A DNA stretch of 32,991 nt from Chitinivibrionia bacterium (GCA_009787445.1 WRFX01000009.1:1-32991), one strand, 5' to 3'; positions 17,737-27,350 are shown, counted from the first letter of the stretch. Notes: generated from the sequence alone by a model not told the origin. Translations and numbers: made by a program.

Positions 17737-18693
17737 ATGAGAATATTCCAAAACGTAAAATTTGAAACGCATCCGACGCTTATCGCTTCGTGGCCCGGAA
17801 TGGGAAACGTCGGGCTTATTGCGACAAATTATTTAAGAAACAAAATGGAAGCGCAACCGCTCGCCGAAATAGATATGAATCCGTATTTTATTCCCGAGGC
17901 GGTTTTGGTTCACGAAGGAGTCGCGGATTTTCCGCGAATGCCGACTTCCAGAATTTATTTTTGCCAAAATCCCGACGTTCTGATTTTTGAATCGGACGTG
18001 CAAATCGTCGGAAAAGAGGGCTTTGCGATAACAAAATCGCTTATGAGATTTGCCGCCGACGTCGGCGTAAGTCGCGTTTTTACGACCGCCGCGCTTCCGC
18101 AAAACATTTCGCACAAAACCGAATCGCAAATTTACGGCGCGTTCACGAGCAAAGAACTTTTAATAGAATTTATAAACTTAAACGTCCATCCGATGAACGA
18201 AGGTTATATCGCGGGACTTAACGGCGTTCTTTTGGGCGTCGCAAAATCGCATTCCATAGACGCAGGATGCTTTTTGGGAACAATTCCGCTTTTTGCCACG
18301 AATTTGAGTTATCCGAAAACTTCGCTTAAAATTATCGAACTCATAGAAGACATATTGAACATAGAAGTGGATAAAACCGAAATTAACGAAAGCATTGCCA
18401 TCGCCGACAATCAATTTACCGCGATAGAAGAGCGAATACGCGAATTTTCGGGCGTAATTTTAGGAAACGTCGAGCAACTTGCCGCAAACGCCGTAGAAAG
18501 TTTATGGGGTCCTCACGCCGACGAAGCGACAAGCGAAACGGTTCCGCAAACGATAATGGAAAAAATTGAGCGGCTTTTTCAGGACGCGCAAAGCGATAAA
18601 TCCAAAGCCCGCGCGCTAAAAAGAGAATTGGACAGATGGAACGTTTATGAACTTTACGAAGACAGATTCTTAAAAATATTCAAACAAAAGTAA
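17737..18693 (+). CDS. PAC2-family protein (proteasome-assembly-chaperone-like)
   Basis: The 318-residue protein opens with PTLIASWPGMGNVGLIATNYL, the hallmark of the PAC2 family, and continues with RVFTTAALPQNISH and NGVLLGVAKSHSI, also typical. Family members in eukaryotes help assemble the 20S proteasome; in archaea and bacteria related proteins are common but their role is unknown, and no proteasome genes are in the window. The C-terminal 90 residues are charged and probably helical, a bacterial-type extension. AAGGGGAA precedes ATG 17737. The gene is convergent with bamA, 10 bases apart. Cytoplasmic, with no signal peptide. Confidence 0.85.
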   Translation: MRIFQNVKFETHPTLIASWPGMGNVGLIATNYLRNKMEAQPLAEIDMNPYFIPEAVLVHEGVADFPRMPTSRIYFCQNPDVLIFESDVQIVGKEGFAITKSLMRFAADVGVSRVFTTAALPQNISHKTESQIYGAFTSKELLIEFINLNVHPMNEGYIAGLNGVLLGVAKSHSIDAGCFLGTIPLFATNLSYPKTSLKIIELIEDILNIEVDKTEINESIAIADNQFTAIEERIREFSGVILGNVEQLAANAVESLWGPHADEATSETVPQTIMEKIERLFQDAQSDKSKARALKRELDRWNVYELYEDRFLKIFKQK

Positions 18694-18703
18694 AAATTTT
18701 AAT

Positions 18704-20983
18704 TTAGAAGCCGCGATTCATAATGAAGTGCAAATTGAATTTCGGCTTATAATCGCTCGACATAAAATTCGCGTTCGGGTTGTCGAGTCCCCAAGCGAAA
18801 TCGAAGCCCAAAAGTCCAATCATAGGAAGCATAAGACGAAAACCGAAGCCCGTTCCGCGTTTCATATCGGTAATGTCGATGTCGGAATATTTTATCCAGC
18901 CGTTGCCCATATCGAAAAACGTTCCCATATAAAACTGCTGGTCGACAATCGGGAAACGAATCTCGCCCGAAACCGTAGCCATATTCAGATTTACGCTAAT
19001 TTCGCCTTCGTCGTATCCGCGAACAATTCCGTCGTAATAAACTCCGCCGACGCTAAATAAATCGCTATATCCTAATTTTGGTCTGTCGATAAAAGAACTT
19101 ATCATACCGAATTTTGTTTTCGCGCCCAAAACAAATTTCCAAAACAGCGGCAAATACCAATCGTAAGAGACGATTCCCTTAACAAAACTGTAAGTTTCAA
19201 GTTCGCTGTTGAAAGGTTCGCCGTTTGTTCCGCCGATAAATCCGCCGATTCTAAAAATTGAACCCTGCGTGGGAAATTGCGGATAATCCGTGTCGTTTCT
19301 GGCAATACCCAAATACCAGCGGCTCAAAATTCCTTTAGTTACGATATCTACTTCGTCTCGCAACTCCGAAGGAAGCGACGCGGCTCCCGTGCGATTGTAA
19401 TCGTAACTTAACAAATGTCGAAGAGTCGCCGAAAAATAGTCGTCGGGCCACTTCAAGCGCCGTCCAGCGCCGTATTCTATACCCGCTCGCGTATAATTAT
19501 AAAATTCGTTTGTGTATTTTACGTCTTCATAAAAAATTTGCGACGAAAAAGAAGTCGGCGTGTTGAACATCCACGGCTCCATAAATCCTATGGAATAACG
19601 CTGTCTTCCTTTGGCGACTTCTATCATAGCGTCGAGATTTTGCCCCGCGCCCCTGAAATTCGGAATGGAAACGCTGAAATTTCCGCCGAATCTGTCCTGC
19701 TGCGAATAAGTTACGCCTGCGGAAAATTGTCCTATGTTTTCTTTTTCTTGGACGTTAAACAGCATATCGACGGTTCCGTCGGGATTCATCGCGATGTCGG
19801 GCAAAACGTTGTCGAAATAATTCAACTGACGAATATCGCGAATAGAACGCTCCATTCCCGACTGGTCGTATTTTTGTCCGGGAAAAACGCGGATTTCTCT
19901 GCGAATTACCTGTTCTCGCGTTTTTTCGTTGCCGCTAATTTCAACTTTGCGAATAATTGCGGGACGTCCTTCGGTTATGGTAAAAATCACGTCTATCGTA
20001 TCGTTTCTATACTTATATCGCGGCTCTGCGTTCGCCCACAAATAACCTTCGTTTCTATAAACGTTGCCGACGGATTGGCGAGTCATTAAAAATCTCGTTC
20101 GCGAAAACGGTCTTCCTCTTTGCATAGTTACAGCCGCCTGCAAATGTTCGGAATCTATAATTTCGTTGTTTAGAAAATAAAAATCGCCGACAAAAAATCT
20201 TTGACCTTCGCTAACTTCAATATCTATTATAATTCCTCTGCCGTCTTCGGTGTTGCGCACGGAATCGCGCACAATTCGGGCGTCCATAAATCCTTCTTCG
20301 TTATAAGATAAAACCAAAGAATCTAAATGCTGGCGAAAAACCGACGAATTAAATTCGCCGCTGCTGAAAATATGACGTTCTTTGGTTTTGAAGGTTCGGC
20401 GCAATTTTCTTTCGGAAAATTCTACGTTTCCGCTGAAATTTATGCTTTCTACGCGAACTCTATCGCCTTCGTTTATGGTAAATTTCAAAATTACAAAGCC
20501 CGGAACTTTCGTTTCAATAAGTTCGGTTATAATTTCAGCGTTCAAATATCCTCTGTCTGCGTATGCGTTTCTTATAATTGTTGTAAGCGAGTGGACTCTT
20601 GCGTCGCTTAAACGTTCTCCGTGCCTGACTTTTAGCAGTTCGGTTAAACGATTTCTTGAAATTCTTCGGCTTCCGCGCAGTTCCAAAACGTCCATATAAG
20701 GATTTTCGACGACGACGATTCTTAAACTTATGGAATTTTCGGTTTCGTTTTCGGGTATAATTTCTATATTTCTAAAACGCTCCGAGCGATAAAGTTGTTT
20801 TATCGCTCTGGAAATGTCTTTGTTGTCTATGCTTTGCCCGACAATAACGGGAAGCATTGAAAGAACCGCTCTTTCACGCTCGTTTTGAAGCCCTTCAATA
20901 GTAATATTTTCCAGTTTTTTCTGCGCAAAAATATTTACCGATAAAACAAACAAAAACGCTAAAATTATGTATAAACGATACAT
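18704..20983 (-). CDS. bamA: Outer-membrane protein assembly factor BamA
   Basis: At 759 residues it has the BamA layout: signal peptide (LAFLFVLSVNIFA), a run of POTRA domains from about residue 23 to 345 (for example KLENITIEGLQ, RVESINFSGNV, IRKVEISGNEKT), and a C-terminal 16-strand-type barrel. The barrel contains VRGYDEGE (the conserved VRGF-loop motif, Y in place of F) and a terminal KFNLHFIMNRGF ending in Phe. BamA inserts beta-barrel proteins into the outer membrane, so it is the likely route for SprA and the PorV-like barrel encoded nearby. GAGG lies just upstream of ATG 20983. It is divergent from the DUF5683 gene across 177 bases. No skp/ompH or other bam genes follow it here. Confidence 0.95.
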   Translation of the reverse strand: MYRLYIILAFLFVLSVNIFAQKKLENITIEGLQNERERAVLSMLPVIVGQSIDNKDISRAIKQLYRSERFRNIEIIPENETENSISLRIVVVENPYMDVLELRGSRRISRNRLTELLKVRHGERLSDARVHSLTTIIRNAYADRGYLNAEIITELIETKVPGFVILKFTINEGDRVRVESINFSGNVEFSERKLRRTFKTKERHIFSSGEFNSSVFRQHLDSLVLSYNEEGFMDARIVRDSVRNTEDGRGIIIDIEVSEGQRFFVGDFYFLNNEIIDSEHLQAAVTMQRGRPFSRTRFLMTRQSVGNVYRNEGYLWANAEPRYKYRNDTIDVIFTITEGRPAIIRKVEISGNEKTREQVIRREIRVFPGQKYDQSGMERSIRDIRQLNYFDNVLPDIAMNPDGTVDMLFNVQEKENIGQFSAGVTYSQQDRFGGNFSVSIPNFRGAGQNLDAMIEVAKGRQRYSIGFMEPWMFNTPTSFSSQIFYEDVKYTNEFYNYTRAGIEYGAGRRLKWPDDYFSATLRHLLSYDYNRTGAASLPSELRDEVDIVTKGILSRWYLGIARNDTDYPQFPTQGSIFRIGGFIGGTNGEPFNSELETYSFVKGIVSYDWYLPLFWKFVLGAKTKFGMISSFIDRPKLGYSDLFSVGGVYYDGIVRGYDEGEISVNLNMATVSGEIRFPIVDQQFYMGTFFDMGNGWIKYSDIDITDMKRGTGFGFRLMLPMIGLLGFDFAWGLDNPNANFMSSDYKPKFNLHFIMNRGF

Positions 20984-21160
20984 TAAAATCCTCGTTAATT
21001 TTTAGAAAGTATCCCAAATTTTGAGTAGAAAATAAATAATAGCGCAACATAAAAAGAAGAAAAACTATAAAATCTTTGTTTTTTCTTATATTATCCGACA
21101 AACGCGGTTTAGGCATAAATTATTTTTGCGTAAAATAATTCGCAAATTATCGAGGGAAAA

Positions 21161-22504
21161 ATGAAGAAATATCTTTTATTCGCCGCTTTTATATTTTCAG
21201 GAATTTGTTTCGCGCAGGAATTGTCTATCGAAGAACAGTTGAAACTTTTGGGCGCCGACGATTTTTTCGTTAGCGACGTTTCGCCCCAGCGCGATACGAA
21301 TGCCGCAAAAACTTCGCAAGAAGACGAAAACGCGCAAAATTCGGATAGTTTAAGTGTTTTTGACGGCGATTCCGTCAGCGCGGGAAACGTTCCCGCAGAA
21401 TCGGGCGGGCGCAGACAGCCGATGTCTTCGTCTTCCGCTATGATGCCGGGAGGAGGACAAGGTAGACCCGCCGCGACAATAGTAGATACGACAATAAGCA
21501 ACTGTCGCGAAATTGACGGCAAAGAAATCTGCGACACGACGTTTTCTATAGTTTCCGCCGCGTCCGCAGAAAAAATTTCGATTTTTGACACGGCAAGCGT
21601 CGCGGAAGAGCGCACAATAGATTTTCATCGCAATTTGTCGCAATATCGTTCGCCGCAAAAGGCGTTTTTGTATTCGCTTTTACTTCCGGGATTTGGACAG
21701 GCGTACAACAAAAATTATTGGCGAACGGGATTATACGCCGCCGTAGAAATAGGAATGATAACGGGCGCGATTTATTTTAGAAAAGACGCGACTAAAATTC
21801 GCAAAGAAGCCGAAACTTTTGCCGAAACGCATTTTGATACTACTCAATTGAGAGATTTTTATAAAAAAATTACCGACAAAGGATATGCTAATTTTCCCGA
21901 TATTATTCGCGATATGGAAGGATTTACGATAGGCAATTTAATTTTCGGTGGTGGTCTCGGCGGAATATTTTCGGACGAATACGAAGTTCTTGTAAACCCC
22001 GAAACGAATGATACAACGTACATTCTTGACCCGAACGGTTACGCTTACAAAGAATATATGAAACAATTTAGCGAAGATTTTTACGGCAACATAAAAAGTT
22101 ATTACGCTACGCAGGGCTGGAAAGACGCAGAATTTAGCGACCCAAATTTTGACAAATACGATATAGATACCGTAGGTTTTCCACCTTATGTAATAATTAA
22201 CGGACAAAGAGGATTTGGAATTTCAAGCAATCAGCGGCATTTCATATCGCTTATGGACGAAAGCGCAAAACAGGGACGGCGCGGTTCGGCTTTTGTTGTG
22301 GGAATATTCGTAAATCACATTGCTTCGGCAATGGACGCTTTTCTTTCGACGATAATTCATAATCGCAAACTTTTGCGAGACGAAAAAGGCGAATCGCCCA
22401 CGAAAACCGACGAAATTTTAAGCAAAATTTCCATAGAAAGCGATATGTATTTAGACAAAAACGGCGAAATTACTTCAAAATTAGGTTTTGTATGGCGTTT
22501 TTAA
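21161..22504 (+). CDS. DUF5683-like exported envelope protein
   Basis: The 447-residue product has a signal peptide (MKKYLLFAAFIFSGICFA), an acidic Ser/Asp-rich and Gly/Pro-containing low-complexity stretch (about 25-110), and then the DUF5683 core: SPQKAFLYSLLLPGFGQAYN, NYWRTGLYAAVEIGMITGAIYF. It ends in LGFVWRF, a possible outer-membrane-type C-terminus. DUF5683 proteins are frequent in Bacteroidota and Fibrobacterota with no defined activity. GAGGG precedes ATG 21161. It overlaps the next gene by 13 bases, and that gene also has a short DUF5683-like core, so the pair probably acts together in the envelope. Confidence 0.75.
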   Translation: MKKYLLFAAFIFSGICFAQELSIEEQLKLLGADDFFVSDVSPQRDTNAAKTSQEDENAQNSDSLSVFDGDSVSAGNVPAESGGRRQPMSSSSAMMPGGGQGRPAATIVDTTISNCREIDGKEICDTTFSIVSAASAEKISIFDTASVAEERTIDFHRNLSQYRSPQKAFLYSLLLPGFGQAYNKNYWRTGLYAAVEIGMITGAIYFRKDATKIRKEAETFAETHFDTTQLRDFYKKITDKGYANFPDIIRDMEGFTIGNLIFGGGLGGIFSDEYEVLVNPETNDTTYILDPNGYAYKEYMKQFSEDFYGNIKSYYATQGWKDAEFSDPNFDKYDIDTVGFPPYVIINGQRGFGISSNQRHFISLMDESAKQGRRGSAFVVGIFVNHIASAMDAFLSTIIHNRKLLRDEKGESPTKTDEILSKISIESDMYLDKNGEITSKLGFVWRF

Positions 22505-23232
22505 CGGAAAAAAAAATATCTATTTTAATTTTATTTTTCTGCGTTTTTGCGTTTTCGCAGGAAATTTCGCTCGATTTGCAAAATATTCAAAAGACAAAGC
22601 AGGAAGAAGTTTCGCTCGATTTGCAAAATATCCGAAAAACAAAGGAAGAATCGGGCGCAAAAGCGGATTGGACTGCAAGCGGACTTAATTTAGTTATGCC
22701 GGGAATAGGACATTTTTATTTGCGCGAAAAAAAAACGGCGATTTCGTTTTTGTCCGCCGATATTGTTCTTTTAAGCGCGTTTTTTTATACGAATTACACT
22801 TCCGTTCAGCGTTCCAAATCGTCTTTGGGATACGCAAAAATTTACGCGCACACGCAAAGTTCTCGTCCATACGACGACGTATATTGGAGTTATTTGGGCA
22901 ATAAAAGTTTTATGCGCGCGCAAGATTTAAACTGGGCTTTTCAAAATAATCGCGAATTTGAAAAAATGTATATTGACGAAAGCGATTTTTGGCATTGGGA
23001 CAGCGAAGAAAACAGAGACGAATACGCGGATATGCGACAAAAAGCGCAATATTTCAAAACGGCTTCTACGTTAGTTTTGGGTTCGCTTGCGTTAAATCGG
23101 CTTGCGGCGTTTGTTTCGGCGAGAGTCGCGACAAAAAAATATAACGAAAAAATGTTTTCCGCGCCAATAATCGCTCCGACCGTTGATACGGAAACAAAGT
23201 CCGTCGGCGTTTCGTTTTTATTCGGAATTTAG
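22492..23232 (+). CDS. Small DUF5683-like envelope protein, overlapping the upstream gene
   Basis: This 246-residue protein has a signal peptide (ISILILFFCVFAFSQ), then a duplicated 15-residue segment (see repeat), then LNLVMPGIGHFYLREKKTAI, which parallels the LLPGFGQAYN segment of the preceding protein, followed by hydrophobic helices. It ends in SVGVSFLFGI, a strand-like terminus. The start lies inside the upstream gene (13-base overlap) with no strong Shine-Dalgarno, indicating translational coupling. The pair looks like a diverged duplication with a shared role at the envelope. Function unknown. Confidence 0.7.
   Translation: MAFLTEKKISILILFFCVFAFSQEISLDLQNIQKTKQEEVSLDLQNIRKTKEESGAKADWTASGLNLVMPGIGHFYLREKKTAISFLSADIVLLSAFFYTNYTSVQRSKSSLGYAKIYAHTQSSRPYDDVYWSYLGNKSFMRAQDLNWAFQNNREFEKMYIDESDFWHWDSEENRDEYADMRQKAQYFKTASTLVLGSLALNRLAAFVSARVATKKYNEKMFSAPIIAPTVDTETKSVGVSFLFGI
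22561..22650 (+). repeat. 45-bp tandem duplication in the small DUF5683-like gene
   Basis: Units 22561-22605 and 22606-22650 encode EISLDLQNIQKTKQE and EVSLDLQNIRKTKEE. The core TTTCGCTCGATTTGCAAAAT is identical in both. The duplication is in frame, just after the signal peptide, so it lengthens the exported N-terminus. Confidence 0.85.
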
Positions 23233-23255
23233 AAAAAAAGACAATATTTTATCTA

Positions 23256-24869
23256 TTATTTAACCGATTTTAACGCGGACATCACTGATTTTTTGCTTAC
23301 GACGTCGTAAAAAATGACGGGATTTGTAAAATCGTTTCCGTCAAAAACAGCCATAAACGGAATACTTTTTGAATTTAATTTTTTTTGCAACTCTTGCGCG
23401 GGAATATTTTCGTTTGTCAGGTCTGCGCTTAAAGCCAAAATGTTTTTTTCGCGCAAAATTCGTTTAATTTCTTTGGTTTCATAAACCGTAATTTTGTTAT
23501 ATTTACAATTTAAGCACCATTTCGCCGTAAATTCTATTATTACGCTTTGTCCGTTTTTTTGCGCTTTTTCAAATAATTCGGGAGAAAATTCCGTCCAAAC
23601 AAGATTTTTTTTGTCTTTTTGAAAAAAATTGTCCAAATGCGCCGAAAAAAGCAAAAAAACCGCAAATAAAAGCAAAATTACGCCTAAAATTCGTTTTATA
23701 ATTATGGAATATTTTCCAATTTTTTGCGAAATTTTTACGCCGCCAAAAATACTTAACAAAATATACGGTGCGCTCATTCCGATGCCTACCGCAGAAAAAA
23801 CCGCAAAAACCGCGTTTGCGGAATTGTCTATCAAAGCCCAAGTGAAAATCGCTCCCAAAAAAGGTCCCGAACACGGAGTCGCCAAAATTGTCGCGCAAAT
23901 TCCGCGAATAAAATTTCCCAAAAGCGCGCTTTTGTCCTGTTTTCTTTCTAAATTTGCAATTTTTTGGCTTGGCGAAAGCGTAAATATGTCAAAAAGAAAA
24001 AGTGCGCCGATTATCATAAATATGGATAGCGCAGTTATGAAAATAGGATTTTGAAACTGCTGCCCCCACCAAATTTTTGTTTGAACGGCGACTATTGCCA
24101 AAATCAAAAACACAAAAATTATTCCCGCCGAAAAAGATAAACTTCTTAAAAACGCCGTTTTTTTGCTTACGTTTTGCGAAAACGACAAAATTTTTATTCC
24201 CAAAACAGGCAAAACGCAAGGCATAAAGTTTAAAATTATTCCCGCAATAAACGCAAAAAATAACGCCGAAAAAAGCGTAAAATTTCGTCTATTTTCTTTA
24301 ATTGAAAATTCCAAAAATTCGCTCGATTCTTCGTCTGAAAATAACGGAAAATTTTCGGCGTTTGCGTAAATTTTCATTAGTTTTTCGCTAAATTTTGCGT
24401 CGTTTGGCGATATTTCAAGTGTCTTAAAAAATGGTACGCACGAAACATCACAATAAACGCCGCTTATTTCTATAAATGTGGACGAAAAATTTTCTCGCAA
24501 AAAAGCAAGAAAAACAATCGCTTCGTTTTCCCAAGCCCAAACCCACTGGTCAGGCGGCTCGTCAAGCGGAAGAAACTTTTTTGGAACGCTTTTTTTTGCG
24601 AATAATATATTATCCGTTTCGTCAAAATTTATACTTAAATTTTTGCCGACTCCCGGACCTTTCGGGTTAGAATAAAGGTGATAATCCTGCGGAATATTTA
24701 TAGTGATTGCGGCTATTATAGTGTCGTCATTATTAAAAAAAGACACTTCAAACGAAAGTTCGTTTTCGTCGGAAAAATTAAAAGATTCAAAAAACGCGAA
24801 TACCGTCGAAAAACAACAAAAAAGCGCAAGAAAAATAATTTTCTGCGCTTTAATTTTTGCGTTTTTCAT
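23256..24869 (-). CDS. dsbD: Thiol:disulfide interchange protein DsbD
   Basis: The 537-residue protein has all three DsbD parts. After a signal peptide comes a periplasmic alpha domain with YCDVSC (cysteines near 140 and 144), then eight or so membrane helices with the redox pair in NFMPCVLP (near 218) and ATPCSGPFLG (near 333), and finally a thioredoxin-like gamma domain with CLNC (near 452-455). DsbD carries electrons from cytoplasmic thioredoxin to periplasmic reductases and cytochrome maturation. I chose ATG 24869; the TTG two codons earlier is weaker, and neither has a clear Shine-Dalgarno. It starts 27 bases after rpmA with no terminator between, so it is probably read through from the ribosomal operon. 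Confidence 0.93.
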   Translation of the reverse strand: MKNAKIKAQKIIFLALFCCFSTVFAFFESFNFSDENELSFEVSFFNNDDTIIAAITINIPQDYHLYSNPKGPGVGKNLSINFDETDNILFAKKSVPKKFLPLDEPPDQWVWAWENEAIVFLAFLRENFSSTFIEISGVYCDVSCVPFFKTLEISPNDAKFSEKLMKIYANAENFPLFSDEESSEFLEFSIKENRRNFTLFSALFFAFIAGIILNFMPCVLPVLGIKILSFSQNVSKKTAFLRSLSFSAGIIFVFLILAIVAVQTKIWWGQQFQNPIFITALSIFMIIGALFLFDIFTLSPSQKIANLERKQDKSALLGNFIRGICATILATPCSGPFLGAIFTWALIDNSANAVFAVFSAVGIGMSAPYILLSIFGGVKISQKIGKYSIIIKRILGVILLLFAVFLLFSAHLDNFFQKDKKNLVWTEFSPELFEKAQKNGQSVIIEFTAKWCLNCKYNKITVYETKEIKRILREKNILALSADLTNENIPAQELQKKLNSKSIPFMAVFDGNDFTNPVIFYDVVSKKSVMSALKSVK

Positions 24870-24896
24870 AAACAAATTTTTTAACTTACGCGGGTT

Positions 24897-25151
24897 TTAC
24901 GCGGGGATAATTCTCGCGTATTTTCTGTCGTCGGCTTTCTTAAAGAAATCAACTTTTCCCGTTATTTTGGCAAAAAGCGTATGGTCTCTGCCCATTCCTA
25001 CGTTTTGTCCCGCGTGAATTTTTGTTCCGCGCTGACGAATAATAATGCTTCCCGCGCTTATCAATTCGCCCGCGTATTCTTTAACGCCCAAACGTTTCGC
25101 GTTGCTGTCGCGACCGTTTTTTGTGCTTCCCTGACCTTTTTTATGCGCCAT
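24897..25151 (-). CDS. rpmA: 50S ribosomal protein L27
   Basis: The 84-residue product is a clear L27: [20 protein letters not shown] at the start and [16 protein letters not shown] and [14 protein letters not shown] in the body. L27 reaches the peptidyl-transferase centre with its N-terminus. The mature sequence begins at Ala2 with no Firmicutes-type N-terminal extension. GGAGAA lies upstream of ATG 25151, 11 bases after the rplU stop, the usual rplU-rpmA order. Confidence 0.98.
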   Translation of the reverse strand: MAHKKGQGSTKNGRDSNAKRLGVKEYAGELISAGSIIIRQRGTKIHAGQNVGMGRDHTLFAKITGKVDFFKKADDRKYARIIPA

Positions 25152-25162
25152 AAATATTCTCC

Positions 25163-25477
25163 TTACGCCGCTTTAATCGACGTTATTTTAATTTTCGTAA
25201 AATCCTGACGATGCCCGTTTCTTCTTTGATAGTCCTTTCTTCTGTGTTTTTTGACTACCAAAATTTTTTTTGCGCGTCCGTGTTCTACAATTTCCGCTTT
25301 AACGACAGCGCCCGCAATTTCGGGCGTTCCGACGGTAGTTTTTTTGCCGTCGCTTAAAAGAAGAACGCCGCCAAGCGTTATCTCTTGTCCGACTTTTCCT
25401 TCTACAAGCGGAATGTCAAGCGTTTCGCCTTCGCAAACTTTGTATTGAAATCCGCCTTGTTTTACAACTGAAACCAT
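25163..25477 (-). CDS. rplU: 50S ribosomal protein L21
   Basis: At 104 residues with [15 protein letters not shown] at the N-terminus, [15 protein letters not shown] in the middle and [21 protein letters not shown] at the end, this is L21, a 23S-rRNA-binding protein of the large subunit. I chose ATG 25477 (MVSVV) rather than an upstream start at 25519, since family members begin here and GGAGAAAC lies upstream. It lies 88 bases downstream of rng, as in many bacteria, and 11 bases before rpmA. Confidence 0.97.
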   Translation of the reverse strand: MVSVVKQGGFQYKVCEGETLDIPLVEGKVGQEITLGGVLLLSDGKKTTVGTPEIAGAVVKAEIVEHGRAKKILVVKKHRRKDYQRRNGHRQDFTKIKITSIKAA

Positions 25478-25565
25478 TTTTAAGTTTCTCCTTATATCCA
25501 AAAATCTTTTAATTTTCAAAAATTACACGCAAAAAATATTATTTCGCCGCGCAAAAAAGCAAGTA

Positions 25566-27263
25566 CTACAAATGTTTTTCCGTAATATTTTCGTCTTGCT
25601 CGCCCGAATGTATTTCAAATTCGTCTTGTTCCAAACGCGGAGATATTTCAAAAACCAACTTTATTTTGTGATTTTTTTCTAATTGTTCTTTCAAATCGTT
25701 TCTTTCTACGTAATCGAAAAGCGATTTTGAAACCAAAATTTTTATTCTCGACGACTTTCCATCTTCCGCAGCCGCTCTGTGAAGCCAGCGGTCAATTTTG
25801 GAAGCGACGGATTTCGTAGAAAATATTCTTCCAAGACCATTGCACGACGGGCAAATTTCCGTCATAAGTTCGTTAATTCCCGCTCTAACGCGCTTTCTCG
25901 TCATTTCCATAAGTCCAAAACGCGACAAATCGCCGCAAGTTGCGCTTGTGGAATCGTTTTTGAGAAGTTCGCGCATTTTTTGCTCCAAAGCGGTTCTGTT
26001 TTCCGCTTTTTTCATATCGATAAAGTCCACGACAATAATTCCGCCGATGTCGCGCAGTCGAAGTTGACGGGCAATTTCTTTTGCCGCTTCCATATTTACG
26101 GCAAAAACCGTGTCTTCAAGCGTGTTTTCGGAATTGTTTCGTCCCGAATTTACGTCGATGGCAAGTAGCGCTTCGGTTTTGTCGAAATACAAATATCCGC
26201 CGCTTTTAAGCCAAATTTTACGTCTGTGCGATTTATCCAAATCGCGTTCTATATCGTAAGCGTCAAAAAGCGGCGCGCTCTGCTTATAAAGCGTAACGCG
26301 ATTTTTCATTTCGGGCGCGATTTTATTCAAATACGACAAAATTTCCTGATAATCCTGCTTATCGTCGACAATAACTTCTTCCGTGTCTTCCGTAAATAAA
26401 TTGCGAATTGAAGACATTACTATGTCCTGCTCTTTGTAGAGTAGGCACGGTTCGTCGCCTTCTATGGATTTTCGCTGAATTTCATCCCAATCGCCGACAA
26501 GTTGTTTAAGTTCGTTGTAAATCAAATCCTCGTCGACGTCCAAACCTATTGTGCGCACAATGCAACCCATTCCTTCGGGAAGCATATCGCGAAGGATTTT
26601 TTTGAGACGTTTGCGCTCGCGTTTGCCGTGACTCCTTTTGGAAATTCCGATATTGTTGTTATCGGGAACGAGAACGGTAAAACGTCCCGCAAGCGAAATT
26701 TTCGTCGTAACTTTCGGACTTTTGTCGCCAATGGGTTCTTTGGAAATCTGAACAAGAATTTCCTGTCCTTCTTCGAGCAGATTTTCTATCGCAAATTCGT
26801 TAAAAGGTACTTCTTCCTGCGCGACTTCGCCTTCAACTTCGCTTTTTTCGCCTTCGATTTCTTTCTCTATTTTGTCGATATTGGCTTTGTCGCCTTTGTT
26901 TTTTCCGTTTTTACGCTTATTTTTGCCTTTATTTTTGTCGTTTTTGTTTTCGATTTCGGCGACTTTGTCTATTTTTTCGTTTTTCTCGTCAACGTTTTCT
27001 ATCTCGCCTGTTTCGGTCGGCAATTTCGGGACAAGGTCAAGTTCTATGTCGTTTACATTCAAAAACGCATTTTTGCTTATTCCTATGTCTATAAAAGCCG
27101 ATTGAATGCTGGGAACTATCTTTTCTATTCTGCCGCGATAGATGTTTCCCAAAATTCGGCAATCGTCGGGTTGTTCGACAATATATTCAACCACTTTATT
27201 TTCTTCAAGAACAGCCACTCGCTTTTGCGTAGCGGTCGAACTGAACAATAATTTTTTTATCAT
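25566..27263 (-). CDS. rng: Ribonuclease E/G family protein
   Basis: The 565-residue enzyme shows the RNase E/G core: an S1 domain (GNIYRGRIEKIVPSIQSAFIDIG, about 39-61), the catalytic DNase-I-like domain with AIDVNSGRN and VVDFIDMKKAE (the two metal-binding aspartates), and the Zn-link CPSCNGLGR. It lacks the long C-terminal scaffold of E. coli RNase E, so it is closer to RNase G. Unusually, residues about 80-155, within the S1 domain, are a Lys/Glu/Asn-rich low-complexity insertion (NKGKNKRKNGKNKGDK and similar) much longer than in E. coli RNase G. RNase G matures 16S rRNA and degrades mRNA. The gene precedes rplU-rpmA. A purine-rich GAGAGAG stands upstream of ATG 27263. Confidence 0.93.
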   Translation of the reverse strand: MIKKLLFSSTATQKRVAVLEENKVVEYIVEQPDDCRILGNIYRGRIEKIVPSIQSAFIDIGISKNAFLNVNDIELDLVPKLPTETGEIENVDEKNEKIDKVAEIENKNDKNKGKNKRKNGKNKGDKANIDKIEKEIEGEKSEVEGEVAQEEVPFNEFAIENLLEEGQEILVQISKEPIGDKSPKVTTKISLAGRFTVLVPDNNNIGISKRSHGKRERKRLKKILRDMLPEGMGCIVRTIGLDVDEDLIYNELKQLVGDWDEIQRKSIEGDEPCLLYKEQDIVMSSIRNLFTEDTEEVIVDDKQDYQEILSYLNKIAPEMKNRVTLYKQSAPLFDAYDIERDLDKSHRRKIWLKSGGYLYFDKTEALLAIDVNSGRNNSENTLEDTVFAVNMEAAKEIARQLRLRDIGGIIVVDFIDMKKAENRTALEQKMRELLKNDSTSATCGDLSRFGLMEMTRKRVRAGINELMTEICPSCNGLGRIFSTKSVASKIDRWLHRAAAEDGKSSRIKILVSKSLFDYVERNDLKEQLEKNHKIKLVFEISPRLEQDEFEIHSGEQDENITEKHL

Positions 27264-27308
27264 TAAAAAAACTCTCTCTTTTCGTCATTAAAACAATTTC
27301 TTTTTTAC

Positions 27309-27350
27309 AAAAAAGAATAAAAATTTCGGCAAAAATAACTTTTGCCGAAA
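27309..27350 (-). terminator. Intrinsic terminator after the CsgG/LPP20-domain gene
   Basis: A perfect 11-bp stem, TTTCGGCAAAA (27324-27334) with TTTTGCCGAAA (27340-27350), closes a five-base loop. On the minus strand it is followed by a T-rich run. It lies just beyond the stop at 27388 and would separate that gene from rng. Confidence 0.85.

Noticed and set aside
19415-20089. Plus-strand frame of 224 codons opposite bamA
   Set aside because: Shadow of bamA codons; Arg/Ser/Phe-rich with no domain, and bamA itself is unambiguous.
26502-27251. Plus-strand Phe/Val-rich frame opposite rng that looks like a membrane protein
   Set aside because: The hydrophobic runs are the antisense of the Lys/Glu-rich insertion and catalytic domain of RNase G.
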